From DAINPP01 sp963667315 (lineage in GTDB: Bacteria; Thermotogota; Thermotogae; MWEM01), in assembly GCA_963667315.1 (NCBI GenBank), contig OY763325.1:2914001-2978000 (forward strand): a stretch of DNA of 64,000 nucleotides, read 5' to 3'. The notes beneath the pieces are model-generated. The model saw nothing but the letters and a program-made list of their open reading frames with translations, did no database searches and was not told the DNA's origin. Shown one piece after another: positions 10,028-20,168 of the stretch. The first letter of the stretch is position 1, and every line of letters begins with the position of its first letter. Made by a program: the position numbers and the translations under genes.

Positions 10028-13000
10028 ATGAGAAGAAGATTAATTAAACTGGTACTGTTATCACTTTTGATACTTGTATTAAGTCTTACGGCTTGTGTAA
10101 GCAGATCTCGTGGAAATGATAGCGCAGTTTCCGTTAAAATTTTTGATGGATTAAAAGCAGAATTAAAATCCGGAACGTTGAATATCTATACTCTGGAAGA
10201 TGATATCAAGACATATTCTGTGCAGATTGACGGATTGGAACAATCTGTTAAGAGAAATGCTTCAGTAAATGAAGAGAGACTGGCGTTTCTGATTGAAGAA
10301 GATGGTCTCTATAAACTTTATGCGGCTTCGAGAAAAGGTGCATTTAAACAAAATGATACCATCGGTTCCATTAAAACTGATGTGAAATCATTGAATAATC
10401 TGAAAGTTGTCATTAAAAGGATAACAACTGTCAGAGAAGTTGAATCTACTTCTCTTGCAAGACCCAATACTGAAGCGACAAAAACGATTCTTGGAGATTA
10501 TAATTACGATCTGATCGTGGATCTGGATGATTTTAACACCTTTGTCGATGTATTTGGAACGGATAGTGAATCGCATAAGATTTCACCGGCAACCGATACA
10601 ACCGGTGATGGTCTGTATGATACAAGAGATTTAAGTGATGGTCTGACGATAAATGAAGATGATTTCACCGTATTTGCCAATAATTTTGGTATGGGTGATA
10701 TGTGGGAACTATACAAAGCGGGGAAGTATACAGAATCGTTTAATACGGCGACGGCCGTTTCAGAAAATATCCCTGAATATGCCGACGCTTATCTGATCAT
10801 GTTTCTTAACGAGTGGCAACAGGTGAATGGACCGAATTTCCTGATAGATCAGGCACAAAACATGATGATGCTTTCTAATGGGCTGATCGCGATTTCTCCC
10901 AGTGACTGGAGCGAGATGGTAGATCATCTGAATACATCGCTTCCGATGCTGGACAGATTTTACAAGTATCTCACTGATATGAAGCATTGTTGGGAAGAGG
11001 GAAGAACGGTTCAGGTTCTGATGAACGATTCTGATAGGCTGCTTTCATTTGATGGGTTGACAATAGAATGGCTTCTCGGAAACATAGGGGTTTTCAGAGG
11101 TTTTGCAAACTTTATCACTGCCTATGATTTTGCCGGGGATTATCCCATGAGTATGGAATATTTTGATGTGAATCCGGAGACCGGGATTCCGTATATAGAT
11201 CTCAACGAGGATGGAACGATAACACCGGAAGAGATCTATTCTGTTTTCCCGCTTCATTTTGGAGAATTAAACGAATCAGGGCAGCAGAAACTGAACGATT
11301 TGAAGGAATGTATTGCCGGTTTTGGAAGCGCTGAATTTACAAATGCTGCAAGTGAAATTCTGTCAACCTATGTTGTACCGACAGCATCTCAATCAAGACC
11401 TTATCAGGAGAGTTTTATCGCTTGGGATATACGCAACAGATTCAGTAATTATCCCGGAGTAATCGAGAATGCTTTGGGAACTGTTGTAAAGCTGAATGCG
11501 TTTTTTGAAAGCAGTATTCCTCAGATCGTCGCAGGCAATGATACGACGATCGTGCTGAATTATTTTTATGATTTATTTGCCACACCAACAACAGCGGCTG
11601 CTGAAAGAGTTGTTCACAGTGTAACGGTTAATTTCACAACTTTCTTTGATGCCGGGATAACCGATCTTATGTCGTTGTTCGTGCCAACTGTAGACTATTC
11701 CGTGTCACCGAATTTTGCCGGAACCGATTTTGAAGTTGAGGCAACATTCGCCTTTTCAAGCGCGACTTTCAACGGTCTCGTTCCAAACGGGGAGACAGAT
11801 CTTAATACCCTGTTTGATTTTATATCGACGGCTGACGCCTCTTCAACGATCTCTTTGAATCTTGATCAGGATATCTGGGTCCAGCCGTCGGAAAATGTCG
11901 GACCGGGAGTCACATTTAAAATTTACGGGATTGACAATCAGATGGTTGAACGGTTTATGATCCTCATACCTGAAGCGGATGTATTTCAATTAGTCGAAGG
12001 CGGGAAAATCACATTCGACAGATTACCTAACAGGGAAGTTACGGTAATCGTTGCCGGCGTTTCAAAGGAAACGGAAAGAATTGATTCAAAACTCTTTGCA
12101 AAGAATTTTCTCTGGCAGAAAAAAGTTGATCTGTCTGATTCAGACAGTTCTGAAAGAGGGATGTCGGTTGGGATTTACGCTCAGGATGTGGACAGAAACG
12201 TGAAATTCAATATTTCTGATCAGACGGGAACCGCTCTTGATCTGACGGATATCGTTTCAATCGTGATGAAGACAAGCAGCAGTCATTGTAATGACTATGG
12301 AAAAGGCCTTGGGGATAAACTGCTGTTCGCCGTTGGAGATTTTTATCCTGCAGCCGAATGGGTAAAGATGGATGCCGATGCCATATCGCTTGTTGATGCG
12401 CAATTGAAGACGAAAAACGCAGAAATATATGATGAAAGCGGTTATTCGCTGGTATTCTCATCGGACAATACGATAGATATTGAGCCGGTTAATATGGGTG
12501 AGCTCACAGTTGATTCCGCAGCTATAGAAGGCAAAGAATACGATAAAGTATGGTTCATCCCGTCTGAAGGCTGGATCGTAGGCAAACCTTTTGGGTTTGA
12601 GTTTACGGATACAGAACAGTTTGATCTGACCGGTGATAAGGAATACCGTATTGTTTATCAGTTCATGAAACAGAATGCCGGAGATGAGTATTACAGGTAT
12701 ACGATGCGATATGCCGATGGTGAGGATATGCAGGAAGGTAAGCTATATCTTCAGAATGCCGGAGCGAAAACAATCTCGTTTACAGATGACGGTTGGAAGC
12801 TTAACGTTTGGGATGTTGTTGAAAAGAAAGCATATAAGATAGGCGAAAGGATCAGTGGAAGAATCTTTGCAAAGGATGCTTTGAATAATACATTGTTTGT
12901 AATAGACAAGCATGTCAATTCTTCTCTTCAGGGAGCTGAAACGGGTTATGTCTCAGCCTTTTCAGATGGAACTGCTGATGAAAGCGCTGAAGAGGATTTT

Positions 13001-16000
13001 AACTGGGATGAAGTTGTCTTTGAAAACAGAGTCAAACCAAGCTTTGAAGTGATTGATCAGGATGGTTTGACCGTACACAAAGGGGAAGGTGTATATGTAG
13101 ACTGGATTATTCCTTCCCATTTGAAAACAGGAAAATATACTGTTCTGTTCCGATGGGATACGGGGTCTGTTGCCGGGGTTCTTCAGAAGTCCTTAGAAAT
13201 CTTCATAGGAGAATCGGCTCCCGATTTCGCGGTTATTCCTGAACTGTGGAATGATAGGGACAACAGCGGTACATATGATTCGGAATTGCTGTTTATAGTT
13301 AAACTGTATGACAGAGATCTTTGGAATGATGCCGATGTTTATGTAAACGGACCGGATATCCGTACATCGGACCGAACAGTCAGCGGCATAAAACTTGAGA
13401 AAGAGGACTGGGGAGAGGTTATCGGGTTTAAAGGGCATTACTGGAATAAGGATAACTGGCCGGCAGTTGGCGATGAATATACCGTTTCCATTTACAGAAA
13501 CGGAAATCTTGTTGACCGGATAACCGATCAGATTGATTTCCTTTTCGGCAGTCTGCCCTATGTCATGACACCGCAGGATCAGCAACATTATGATGCAGTT
13601 CAGGATGTTAGTGTTGAATGGGCTTCGCTTCCCGGAGCGGCAGGTTATTCGGTTATGGTTGAGAAAAAAGGCGAAGATAAGGAAAGATTCTTCGAAGAAA
13701 CCGAACGGAATTCACTTATCATTCCAAAGGAGTATTTTGAAGACAACAGTGCCTATTCAATCAACGTAATGGCACATAGAAATCTGAATGATGTTTCTTC
13801 GGATTCGAGAGCTGTAAGGCGCATTGACGTGAAATTTGGAACGGTCGATGACTTCAGACTTCATTTTGAAGCGGATTATAATAATATCTCGGATCGCACC
13901 GGTTTTTATATCGAAGTTGATTATTACGATGAAAACAGAGCAGCTGAAGCTGAACACATATGGCTCAGCGGCCCAGGAATCAGCGGTGGAAGAATTGACC
14001 TTAAGAACAATGAGGGCTGCAGAACGGACGATTGCAGCAGATTCAGTACGTATTATGATTTTGAATCCTATCAGATAAAACGGGATGACGTGTACAGAGT
14101 TCTCATGGAATATAAAGACGATACTTCAGAATACAGGGATGTCAAAGTCGTTGATGACAGCAGAGTATATCCGGATGTTGCAGTACCTCAGGAAAATCAG
14201 GTATACGATACGATACAGAATGTTCCGGTAGAATGGTATGAATCGGGTCATAGCGATGCTGCACGCGATACAACGGAACACTTTTATGAAGTCTCATTAT
14301 GGAAGATAGAAGAGAATAATGCTCATAACGCTCAATTTATTTACGGTCAGAATTTGAATCAGAATGAATCGGGTCATTATTTTTATACGATACCGGCTTC
14401 AAAATTTGAGATGGACAGAAGATATTATGTTGTCGTATCGGAGTGGACGATATATGAAGACGTTCCTTACTTCATGAAAAAAATATCTGAATTTACGCCT
14501 GTCGTCATTGGAGATCCAGCGCTGTATAAAACGGGTCTTGATCTAGAAGCAAAAGAATCTGAAACAGACGGTACTCTATCATACAAACTCGAAGTTTGTG
14601 TTGAACCCACCGGATACAGTTTGTTTAATCCGATAGAAAAGGTAGAATTTGAGGGGCCGGGAGTTGCACGCAATGAGATTGAGTTCCACGGAGGCTGGAA
14701 CAACGGTCTGGGTTCTTATCAGGAATTGTATGAACTGGAGAATCCTCAAACCGGGCCGTTTTTCTATACGGTATATTTCAGGGATGGAACAACGGAACAG
14801 TTTGACAGGTCTCTCCCGGTTATCCCACAGCAGTTACCCACTATAACCTATCCTGAAGTGGGGCAGGTCTTTTCACTTGAGGAGGCATCAGGCGTTTCGA
14901 TATCCTGGGACAGCGGATTACCTGAACTGGACGTCAGCGAAGGGAATTACAGGGTCTATATCACATCAACAAATGGCTTATGGCACTCTAAAAATGAACT
15001 GAGTTCTCCTTATGATATAGGAAACATTATTAAGAATCGTGGTGATGGTATTTATACTGTGGAAGTAATTGCCGAATATATGGGAGAAGATTTTGACGTT
15101 GGGAATGCCTTTGCTGTCTCAAAGCGTCAGCATTTTATTATCGGTGATCCCTACAGACTCAGAACGGATCTGAAGATCTATCATTATGTCAGAAACGGTA
15201 ATGATGAAGATGATTATTACAAGGTTTATTCAGAAGTAAAATATTTTGATGATGTTACCGCACAGGATGTGAATGGGATATCGGTGAAAGACAGTAGAGG
15301 ATACCTGGATGAACTTGAAAGACTGAGTTATGATCAGAGGAGATTTACGACGAATTTTGAACCTGAACAGAATCCCGAAGGCAGTCTGTTTGAATTTGGC
15401 TTTGATTATCAGACAAATCCCGATGCCACAATAACCTATTTTGTTGATGAGGTGTTTGATGCACATCCGTCTATCATATACCCGGAAAGGGATGCCACGA
15501 TAACCGGACATGAAGACTTTACAGTTGTCTACACACCGGTTGAAGGGGCACAGCAATACTATTGCGTGTTATATTATAGAACATCTCCCGGATGGTATTG
15601 GGTTAAGAATCTGTCAAAAAATGATGACGCAAATAACAGTTTTACCTTCGATAAATCAGTTTTCGACACATATGGCGACGGTATTTATGAAGTTAAAGTT
15701 TACGCGAAAAAATGGCTTGATCTTGGGGAAGGGGTTTCATCAAGAGAGTCTGAAATTTCTCATGAAATAGAGGCAATGACATATAGAAATGGAGAGGGAT
15801 GGCAGCGGGTAAATTTTATTGATAATAAACCTGAAGAAATTTTCATCATCCCGTCTGAGACGTTTGATAACGATGAAATGATATTAATAAGCAGAACGGA
15901 GGACTTGAAAGGAAATAAACAGTTGTATCTTGAAAGTGAATCTGAGAGAAGTTTCAGAGTTGGAGATGATGTCTTACCGTTTGAAATGCACAGTGAAATC

Positions 16001-17905
16001 CTTTATCGGATCAGTAATGGGATCCCGAAATACAAATTTGAAATTGATTTTATTTCTACCGAATTTGTGAATTCATTAACACAAGCTTATGTTGAAGGGC
16101 CTGCAATCAATGGAAGAAGAGATTTCAACATTCATAAGGATAGTCTTCACAGCGAAGTGAGTCTTAACGTCCCGACTTCGACTCTTGCACCGGGAGATGA
16201 ATATGTGATAGTCCTTCAAACTTCTGACAATATGGGATACACGGCGACACAGACAGTACCGGATTATCCGAGAAACGCCTCTTCAGTTGACTGGCAGACG
16301 AATATCGTTGACAATCATCTTAACGCAGGACAGGATCTTGAAGTATCATGGCAACTTTTCGATATGCTTGATTATACGAGGATTGCCATTAAAATGCTTG
16401 ATGAAAAGGGAAATTATTCAAAGACTATATTTGATGGAAAAGTTGAGGGCAATACTAAGACGTTTGATGCGGCTCTGTTTGAAGAGGGAATTTATTATCT
16501 GGAACTTTATCAGAGAGCAGATGGTGAAAACGGGCATCAACGCGTTATCGTCTATGCGGATAGATTACCGTTTACCGTTGGAGATGCGACGGATTATATC
16601 TTCAGGATGACGCTGAATAATATGGGAGATTCTGAGCATGGGAAATGGGATTTAAGATTCGAGATAAATTTCTACGGCAAATTTTCGGCTGATGATGTGG
16701 AGACGGTTCTCTTTGATGGGCCGGCATTATCAGAACCCATTGGCTATAATTGGAAAAATGAAGCGCAGGTTGTAGGATACGTTAATTCTTCCGAAGCATG
16801 CAATATAGGGGATGTTTATTCGGCTACAATTTATGCAAAACCTGAAAGTGTTTTGGCTAAATGGCTTGAGATGAAAAACAGTTATTTACAAAACCAAACG
16901 ACAAGAACGGCAAGCGGTACTGTCTATGCCACATCAACCGTAACCGTAACAAAAGTCCCTGAGATCTTGAATGTGCTTGCACCTGTTAAGGGAACGGTGC
17001 TTGATGAGGCAACGGATATCTCTGTAGAATGGGAGCAGATTGGGGATACAAGTGGTTACTGGATAGGCGTAAATCAGTATGATTATGACGGAAATCATCA
17101 TCAGGGAAGTGTCTGGGGCCAATCTGTTGCCGAATATAGAGATCATCTCGTTATTCCTTCACAAACATTTGATAACGGACATATGTATGCGGTATCAATT
17201 CATACAAATGTTCAATGGGATGACAGATATGGTTTTTATTCAAGTAATCATACCTGGTTTAAGGTCGGTGATCCGGTCATCGAAAATGCCTATCTCGACT
17301 ACATCTATTATGCGGAGGGGGATATCGGTTCCTCTGAAATCACTGAAAAAATATTCGTTATGTGGATTGATTTCTATGATGATCTGACCTATCAGGAAGT
17401 GAAAGATACACTTCATTTTGAGACTTCTGTCACACCTGAAGAAGATTTGTCAGGACTCACGACGGCGTATTATTCCGATAATGCAAGGCTCAGAGTAGAA
17501 AAGACACTTCCCCTCGAATCGGTTATCTATGATGGGGGCAGCTGGGCAAAGCTTTATGGTTTAAGACCTGATGGCAGAACGTTCCACACGGTGGCGGATG
17601 TTCATAACATGCCTTCTCTTCCCGTTCTCCAGTACATTGAACCCTATGCATCGGAAGGCTTGGTGAATTTCCTTGAAATGAGCTGGAATAAAGGAATAGG
17701 AACTTGTAATGATCAATATCTTGAAGTCTGGAAAGATAGTTACGAAGGAGAATATATCGGGAGATTTGAGTTGACTTCGGCGGATACTTCTTTCAGGTTT
17801 GAGAGAGATTCCGATCTTTCAGCGGGGGACAAATATTGCTTTAAGCTTTATACAATAGGGAATGAGCTTTCTGTACTCAGTTTTGACTACACGATTCCCG
17901 AATAA
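10028..17905 (+). CDS. Giant repeat lipoprotein with dockerin-like EF-hand pair
   Basis: The ATG at 10028 is preferred over the upstream GTG at 10019 because AGGGGGTG lies at the right distance before it. The product has 2625 residues. The signal ends in lipobox LTAC. Residues about 155-225 hold two EF-hand-like segments (GDYNYDLIVDLDDF and TINEDDFTVF within a D/G-rich block), resembling a dockerin. Residues 230-500 are helical and unassigned. From about residue 1177 a beta module recurs around 1382, 1605, 1815, 2083, 2314 and 2530, each beginning like 'P.....v.d...VeW' and alternating with a second module that contains 'GPg' motifs. It is the last gene of the operon with the preceding cohesin-bearing lipoprotein. 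Function is unknown; a surface adhesin or scaffold is likely. Confidence 0.78.
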   Translation: MRRRLIKLVLLSLLILVLSLTACVSRSRGNDSAVSVKIFDGLKAELKSGTLNIYTLEDDIKTYSVQIDGLEQSVKRNASVNEERLAFLIEEDGLYKLYAASRKGAFKQNDTIGSIKTDVKSLNNLKVVIKRITTVREVESTSLARPNTEATKTILGDYNYDLIVDLDDFNTFVDVFGTDSESHKISPATDTTGDGLYDTRDLSDGLTINEDDFTVFANNFGMGDMWELYKAGKYTESFNTATAVSENIPEYADAYLIMFLNEWQQVNGPNFLIDQAQNMMMLSNGLIAISPSDWSEMVDHLNTSLPMLDRFYKYLTDMKHCWEEGRTVQVLMNDSDRLLSFDGLTIEWLLGNIGVFRGFANFITAYDFAGDYPMSMEYFDVNPETGIPYIDLNEDGTITPEEIYSVFPLHFGELNESGQQKLNDLKECIAGFGSAEFTNAASEILSTYVVPTASQSRPYQESFIAWDIRNRFSNYPGVIENALGTVVKLNAFFESSIPQIVAGNDTTIVLNYFYDLFATPTTAAAERVVHSVTVNFTTFFDAGITDLMSLFVPTVDYSVSPNFAGTDFEVEATFAFSSATFNGLVPNGETDLNTLFDFISTADASSTISLNLDQDIWVQPSENVGPGVTFKIYGIDNQMVERFMILIPEADVFQLVEGGKITFDRLPNREVTVIVAGVSKETERIDSKLFAKNFLWQKKVDLSDSDSSERGMSVGIYAQDVDRNVKFNISDQTGTALDLTDIVSIVMKTSSSHCNDYGKGLGDKLLFAVGDFYPAAEWVKMDADAISLVDAQLKTKNAEIYDESGYSLVFSSDNTIDIEPVNMGELTVDSAAIEGKEYDKVWFIPSEGWIVGKPFGFEFTDTEQFDLTGDKEYRIVYQFMKQNAGDEYYRYTMRYADGEDMQEGKLYLQNAGAKTISFTDDGWKLNVWDVVEKKAYKIGERISGRIFAKDALNNTLFVIDKHVNSSLQGAETGYVSAFSDGTADESAEEDFNWDEVVFENRVKPSFEVIDQDGLTVHKGEGVYVDWIIPSHLKTGKYTVLFRWDTGSVAGVLQKSLEIFIGESAPDFAVIPELWNDRDNSGTYDSELLFIVKLYDRDLWNDADVYVNGPDIRTSDRTVSGIKLEKEDWGEVIGFKGHYWNKDNWPAVGDEYTVSIYRNGNLVDRITDQIDFLFGSLPYVMTPQDQQHYDAVQDVSVEWASLPGAAGYSVMVEKKGEDKERFFEETERNSLIIPKEYFEDNSAYSINVMAHRNLNDVSSDSRAVRRIDVKFGTVDDFRLHFEADYNNISDRTGFYIEVDYYDENRAAEAEHIWLSGPGISGGRIDLKNNEGCRTDDCSRFSTYYDFESYQIKRDDVYRVLMEYKDDTSEYRDVKVVDDSRVYPDVAVPQENQVYDTIQNVPVEWYESGHSDAARDTTEHFYEVSLWKIEENNAHNAQFIYGQNLNQNESGHYFYTIPASKFEMDRRYYVVVSEWTIYEDVPYFMKKISEFTPVVIGDPALYKTGLDLEAKESETDGTLSYKLEVCVEPTGYSLFNPIEKVEFEGPGVARNEIEFHGGWNNGLGSYQELYELENPQTGPFFYTVYFRDGTTEQFDRSLPVIPQQLPTITYPEVGQVFSLEEASGVSISWDSGLPELDVSEGNYRVYITSTNGLWHSKNELSSPYDIGNIIKNRGDGIYTVEVIAEYMGEDFDVGNAFAVSKRQHFIIGDPYRLRTDLKIYHYVRNGNDEDDYYKVYSEVKYFDDVTAQDVNGISVKDSRGYLDELERLSYDQRRFTTNFEPEQNPEGSLFEFGFDYQTNPDATITYFVDEVFDAHPSIIYPERDATITGHEDFTVVYTPVEGAQQYYCVLYYRTSPGWYWVKNLSKNDDANNSFTFDKSVFDTYGDGIYEVKVYAKKWLDLGEGVSSRESEISHEIEAMTYRNGEGWQRVNFIDNKPEEIFIIPSETFDNDEMILISRTEDLKGNKQLYLESESERSFRVGDDVLPFEMHSEILYRISNGIPKYKFEIDFISTEFVNSLTQAYVEGPAINGRRDFNIHKDSLHSEVSLNVPTSTLAPGDEYVIVLQTSDNMGYTATQTVPDYPRNASSVDWQTNIVDNHLNAGQDLEVSWQLFDMLDYTRIAIKMLDEKGNYSKTIFDGKVEGNTKTFDAALFEEGIYYLELYQRADGENGHQRVIVYADRLPFTVGDATDYIFRMTLNNMGDSEHGKWDLRFEINFYGKFSADDVETVLFDGPALSEPIGYNWKNEAQVVGYVNSSEACNIGDVYSATIYAKPESVLAKWLEMKNSYLQNQTTRTASGTVYATSTVTVTKVPEILNVLAPVKGTVLDEATDISVEWEQIGDTSGYWIGVNQYDYDGNHHQGSVWGQSVAEYRDHLVIPSQTFDNGHMYAVSIHTNVQWDDRYGFYSSNHTWFKVGDPVIENAYLDYIYYAEGDIGSSEITEKIFVMWIDFYDDLTYQEVKDTLHFETSVTPEEDLSGLTTAYYSDNARLRVEKTLPLESVIYDGGSWAKLYGLRPDGRTFHTVADVHNMPSLPVLQYIEPYASEGLVNFLEMSWNKGIGTCNDQYLEVWKDSYEGEYIGRFELTSADTSFRFERDSDLSAGDKYCFKLYTIGNELSVLSFDYTIPE

Positions 17906-17955
17906 TTTATACTCGGTAACACAGAGGGAAACAAATTTAAACACTTAAGGACTTC

Positions 17956-17982
17956 GAGGGGGAATTCCCCCTCTTTTTCTTT
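17956..17982 (+). terminator. Rho-independent terminator after the giant lipoprotein operon
   Basis: A perfect 7-bp stem GAGGGGG/CCCCCTC with an AATT loop is followed by TTTTTCTTT. Confidence 0.92.
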
Positions 17983-18000
17983 CGAAAAACAATAAGAATA

Positions 18001-18009
18001 TGCTATCAT
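18001..18009 (+). promoter_or_regulatory. Possible extended -10 promoter for the CoA-transferase genes
   Basis: TGCTATCAT, one mismatch from an extended -10, lies 32 bases before the start of the CoA-transferase alpha gene and just after a terminator. The -35 is poor. Confidence 0.35.
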
Positions 18010-18040
18010 TGTTTAGATAAAAAGCTTACGGGAGGGTGTT

Positions 18041-18697
18041 ATGATCGACAAAGTGATAAAGATAGAAGAATTTGTCTCAAAGATTCCTGATGGATCGGTG
18101 CTGATGATCGGTGGATTTCTCGGAGATGGAACACCGGAATTATTGATTGATGAACTGATTAAGGCGGGTAAAAAAGAATTAACCGTTATTGGAAACGATA
18201 CGGCTTTTCCTGACAAGGGAATTGGTAGATTGATCGTTGAAAAACGGGTAAAAAAGGCCATTGTGTCACATATCGGGACAAATCCCGAAACCCAGAAGCA
18301 GATGATTGACGGAACCCTTGATGTAGAACTTGTGCCACAGGGAACCCTTGCAGAGAGGGTCAGAGCAGGAGGATTTGGTCTTGGTGGTATTCTGACACCC
18401 ACAGGCCTGGGTACAAGTGTTGAAGAAACCAAACAGAAATGCGTTGTAGATGGGAAGGAATTTCTTATTGAGCCGGCAATCAAGGCTGATTTTGCCCTTA
18501 TTAAGGCAAATTGTGCCGATCAGCTTGGAAATCTCACGTACAACCTTACCGCCCAGAATTTTAATCCCTTGATGGCTTTTGCCGCTGAAACGACGATTGT
18601 TCAGACAGAGCAGCTGGTACCTGTGGGTGGAATCTCACCGAATGATGTCAGAACACCGCATGCGGTTGTTGATTTTATTGTTAAGGGGGACTCATAA
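18041..18697 (+). CDS. Acetate/butyrate-acetoacetate CoA-transferase, alpha subunit
   Basis: This 218-residue protein matches the AtoD/ScoA/CtfA family in length and motifs: the Gly-rich 'IGGFLGDGTPELL' near residues 23-35, 'SHIGTNPETQ' and 'VPQGTLAERVRAGGFG'. It carries the alpha half of an enzyme that moves CoA between short-chain acyl-CoA and acetate or an acetoacetate-like acid in the cytoplasm. The ATG follows GGGAGGG. Its stop overlaps the beta-subunit start by one base (TAATG), so the two subunits are translationally coupled. In a fermentative anaerobe the pair would serve acid re-use or amino-acid fermentation. The exact acyl substrate cannot be read from the sequence, so I give no symbol. 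Confidence 0.92.
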   Translation: MIDKVIKIEEFVSKIPDGSVLMIGGFLGDGTPELLIDELIKAGKKELTVIGNDTAFPDKGIGRLIVEKRVKKAIVSHIGTNPETQKQMIDGTLDVELVPQGTLAERVRAGGFGLGGILTPTGLGTSVEETKQKCVVDGKEFLIEPAIKADFALIKANCADQLGNLTYNLTAQNFNPLMAFAAETTIVQTEQLVPVGGISPNDVRTPHAVVDFIVKGDS

Positions 18698-19371
18698 TGA
18701 TTAAAGATAAGGTAAAAGTCAGAGAAATCATCGCAAAGCGTGTTGCCCTCGAGCTTGAAGATGGAGATGTCGTCAATCTCGGTATAGGCATCCCGACGCT
18801 TGTCGGGAATTATCTTCCCGAAGATGTCCATATCTTTCTTCAATCGGAAAATGGCATTCTTGGGATGGGAGGTGCTCCAAAGCCGGGATATGAGAATAAA
18901 GATTTAAACAATGCGGGGGGGCAGCCTTCAAGTTTTCTCCCCGGTGCCATGGCGTTTGATTCAGCAACCTCCTTTGGGCTCATCAGAGGCGGACATGTAG
19001 CAGCCACGGTTCTCGGTGCGCTTCAAGTGGATGAAAAGGGGCATCTTGCCAATTGGATGATTCCTGGTAAACTCATCCCGGGAATGGGCGGTGCGATGGA
19101 TCTTGTTACAGGTGCCAAGAAAGTTATCGTATCGATGACACATACGAAGAAAGACGGGAGTGCGAAGATCATCCCGGAATGTACGCTGCCGTTGACGTCA
19201 ATCAGAAAAGTGGATTTGATCGTAACGGAAGCAGCTGTGATTGAAGTAACGGATGACGGACTGGTTTTAAAGGAAATTGGTCCGGAAACAACAGTTGAAG
19301 AGGTTATAAATGCAACTTCCGCTAAATTGAAGATTTTAGACACTGTAAAGCAAATGCCCATAGAAATCTGA
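18697..19371 (+). CDS. Acetate/butyrate-acetoacetate CoA-transferase, beta subunit
   Basis: This 224-residue AtoA/ScoB/CtfB-type subunit carries the family's catalytic glutamate in the SENG motif (Glu51, in 'LQSENGILGMG'), which forms the covalent CoA thioester. Other family marks are 'NLGIGIPTLV' near the N-terminus and 'GGAMDLVTGAKKVIV'. It overlaps the alpha-subunit gene by one base. A weak hairpin terminator follows. Family and role are firm; substrate preference is not determined. Confidence 0.93.
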   Translation: MIKDKVKVREIIAKRVALELEDGDVVNLGIGIPTLVGNYLPEDVHIFLQSENGILGMGGAPKPGYENKDLNNAGGQPSSFLPGAMAFDSATSFGLIRGGHVAATVLGALQVDEKGHLANWMIPGKLIPGMGGAMDLVTGAKKVIVSMTHTKKDGSAKIIPECTLPLTSIRKVDLIVTEAAVIEVTDDGLVLKEIGPETTVEEVINATSAKLKILDTVKQMPIEI

Positions 19372-19401
19372 TTTTTAAGGACAAATCATATGATTAACAT
19401 A

Positions 19402-19432
19402 AACCTGGGTAATTTGACTTATCCGGGTTTTT
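19402..19432 (+). terminator. Probable terminator after the CoA-transferase operon
   Basis: AACCTGGGTAA pairs with TTATCCGGGTT (two G-T pairs) and is followed by TTTTT. Confidence 0.65.
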
Positions 19433-19479
19433 AGTAACTGCGAAGTGTTATTTTTACGATAATGAAAAAGGTTTATATA

Positions 19480-19488
19480 TGATATAAT
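19480..19488 (+). promoter_or_regulatory. Extended -10 promoter for the cyclodeaminase-family gene
   Basis: TGATATAAT is a perfect extended -10, 51 bases upstream of the start codon. The -35 region is weak. Confidence 0.5.
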
Positions 19489-19539
19489 TTAAAGACGTTT
19501 TTTGTTCGATAATAAAAGAAAATACATGAGGTGGTAGAA

Positions 19540-20136
19540 ATGTTTAAAGATAAAAAGGTTTCAGAGTTCCTTGATCAGCTGGCATCAGATTCTCCAACAC
19601 CCGGTGGTGGAACGGTAGCGGCATTATCAGCTTCACTGGCGGCTTCCTTGGTGAGTATGGTTGCTTCTCTTTCAATTGGGAAGAAAAAATATATGGAACA
19701 CGATGAGCTTTATGCTGAAACCATCGAAAAAATGAAGCAGTATTCGGAAAAATTCCAGAGCATGATGGATGAAGATGCTGCGGCTTTTGATGGTGTGATG
19801 GATGCATTTGGCATGCCGAAGAAGACCCCTGAAGAAAAGGAAGCAAGAAAAGAAGCGATACAGAAGGGTCTGAAAATTGCCACTGAAAGTCCTTATAATA
19901 CGGCTGCAAACGTAGTTGATGTTGCAGAATATGCAAGAAAGATGGTTGAATACGGGAATAAAAACGCCGTTTCCGACGCGAGTTGTGCATTAGAACTTTG
20001 CAGAGCAGCTTTTAACATGGCGATGGAGAATGTGGCAATAAACATTGATTCCATTAAAGATGAAGTCTTTTGTGAAGAAATGAGAAAAAAATGTTCCGAG
20101 ATGGAACAGAAACTCAATGCATATCTTAAAGCTTAA
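19540..20136 (+). CDS. Formiminotransferase-cyclodeaminase (FTCD C-terminal) family protein
   Basis: This 198-residue all-helical protein has the family's N-terminal motif 'SPTPGGGTVAALSASLAASLVSMVA', given here only as residues about 20-42: Pro-Gly-Gly-Gly followed by an Ala/Ser-rich helix. Stand-alone versions act as methenyltetrahydrofolate cyclohydrolase/formiminotetrahydrofolate cyclodeaminase, linked to histidine degradation or one-carbon metabolism. ATG at 19540 is chosen over a GTG nine bases upstream because the ribosome binding site GAGGTGG overlaps that GTG. No histidine-degradation genes are next to it, so the physiological role is open. Confidence 0.85.
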   Translation: MFKDKKVSEFLDQLASDSPTPGGGTVAALSASLAASLVSMVASLSIGKKKYMEHDELYAETIEKMKQYSEKFQSMMDEDAAAFDGVMDAFGMPKKTPEEKEARKEAIQKGLKIATESPYNTAANVVDVAEYARKMVEYGNKNAVSDASCALELCRAAFNMAMENVAINIDSIKDEVFCEEMRKKCSEMEQKLNAYLKA

Positions 20137-20168
20137 ATATATTAATCAGATTTGAAAAGGGAAGTGTC

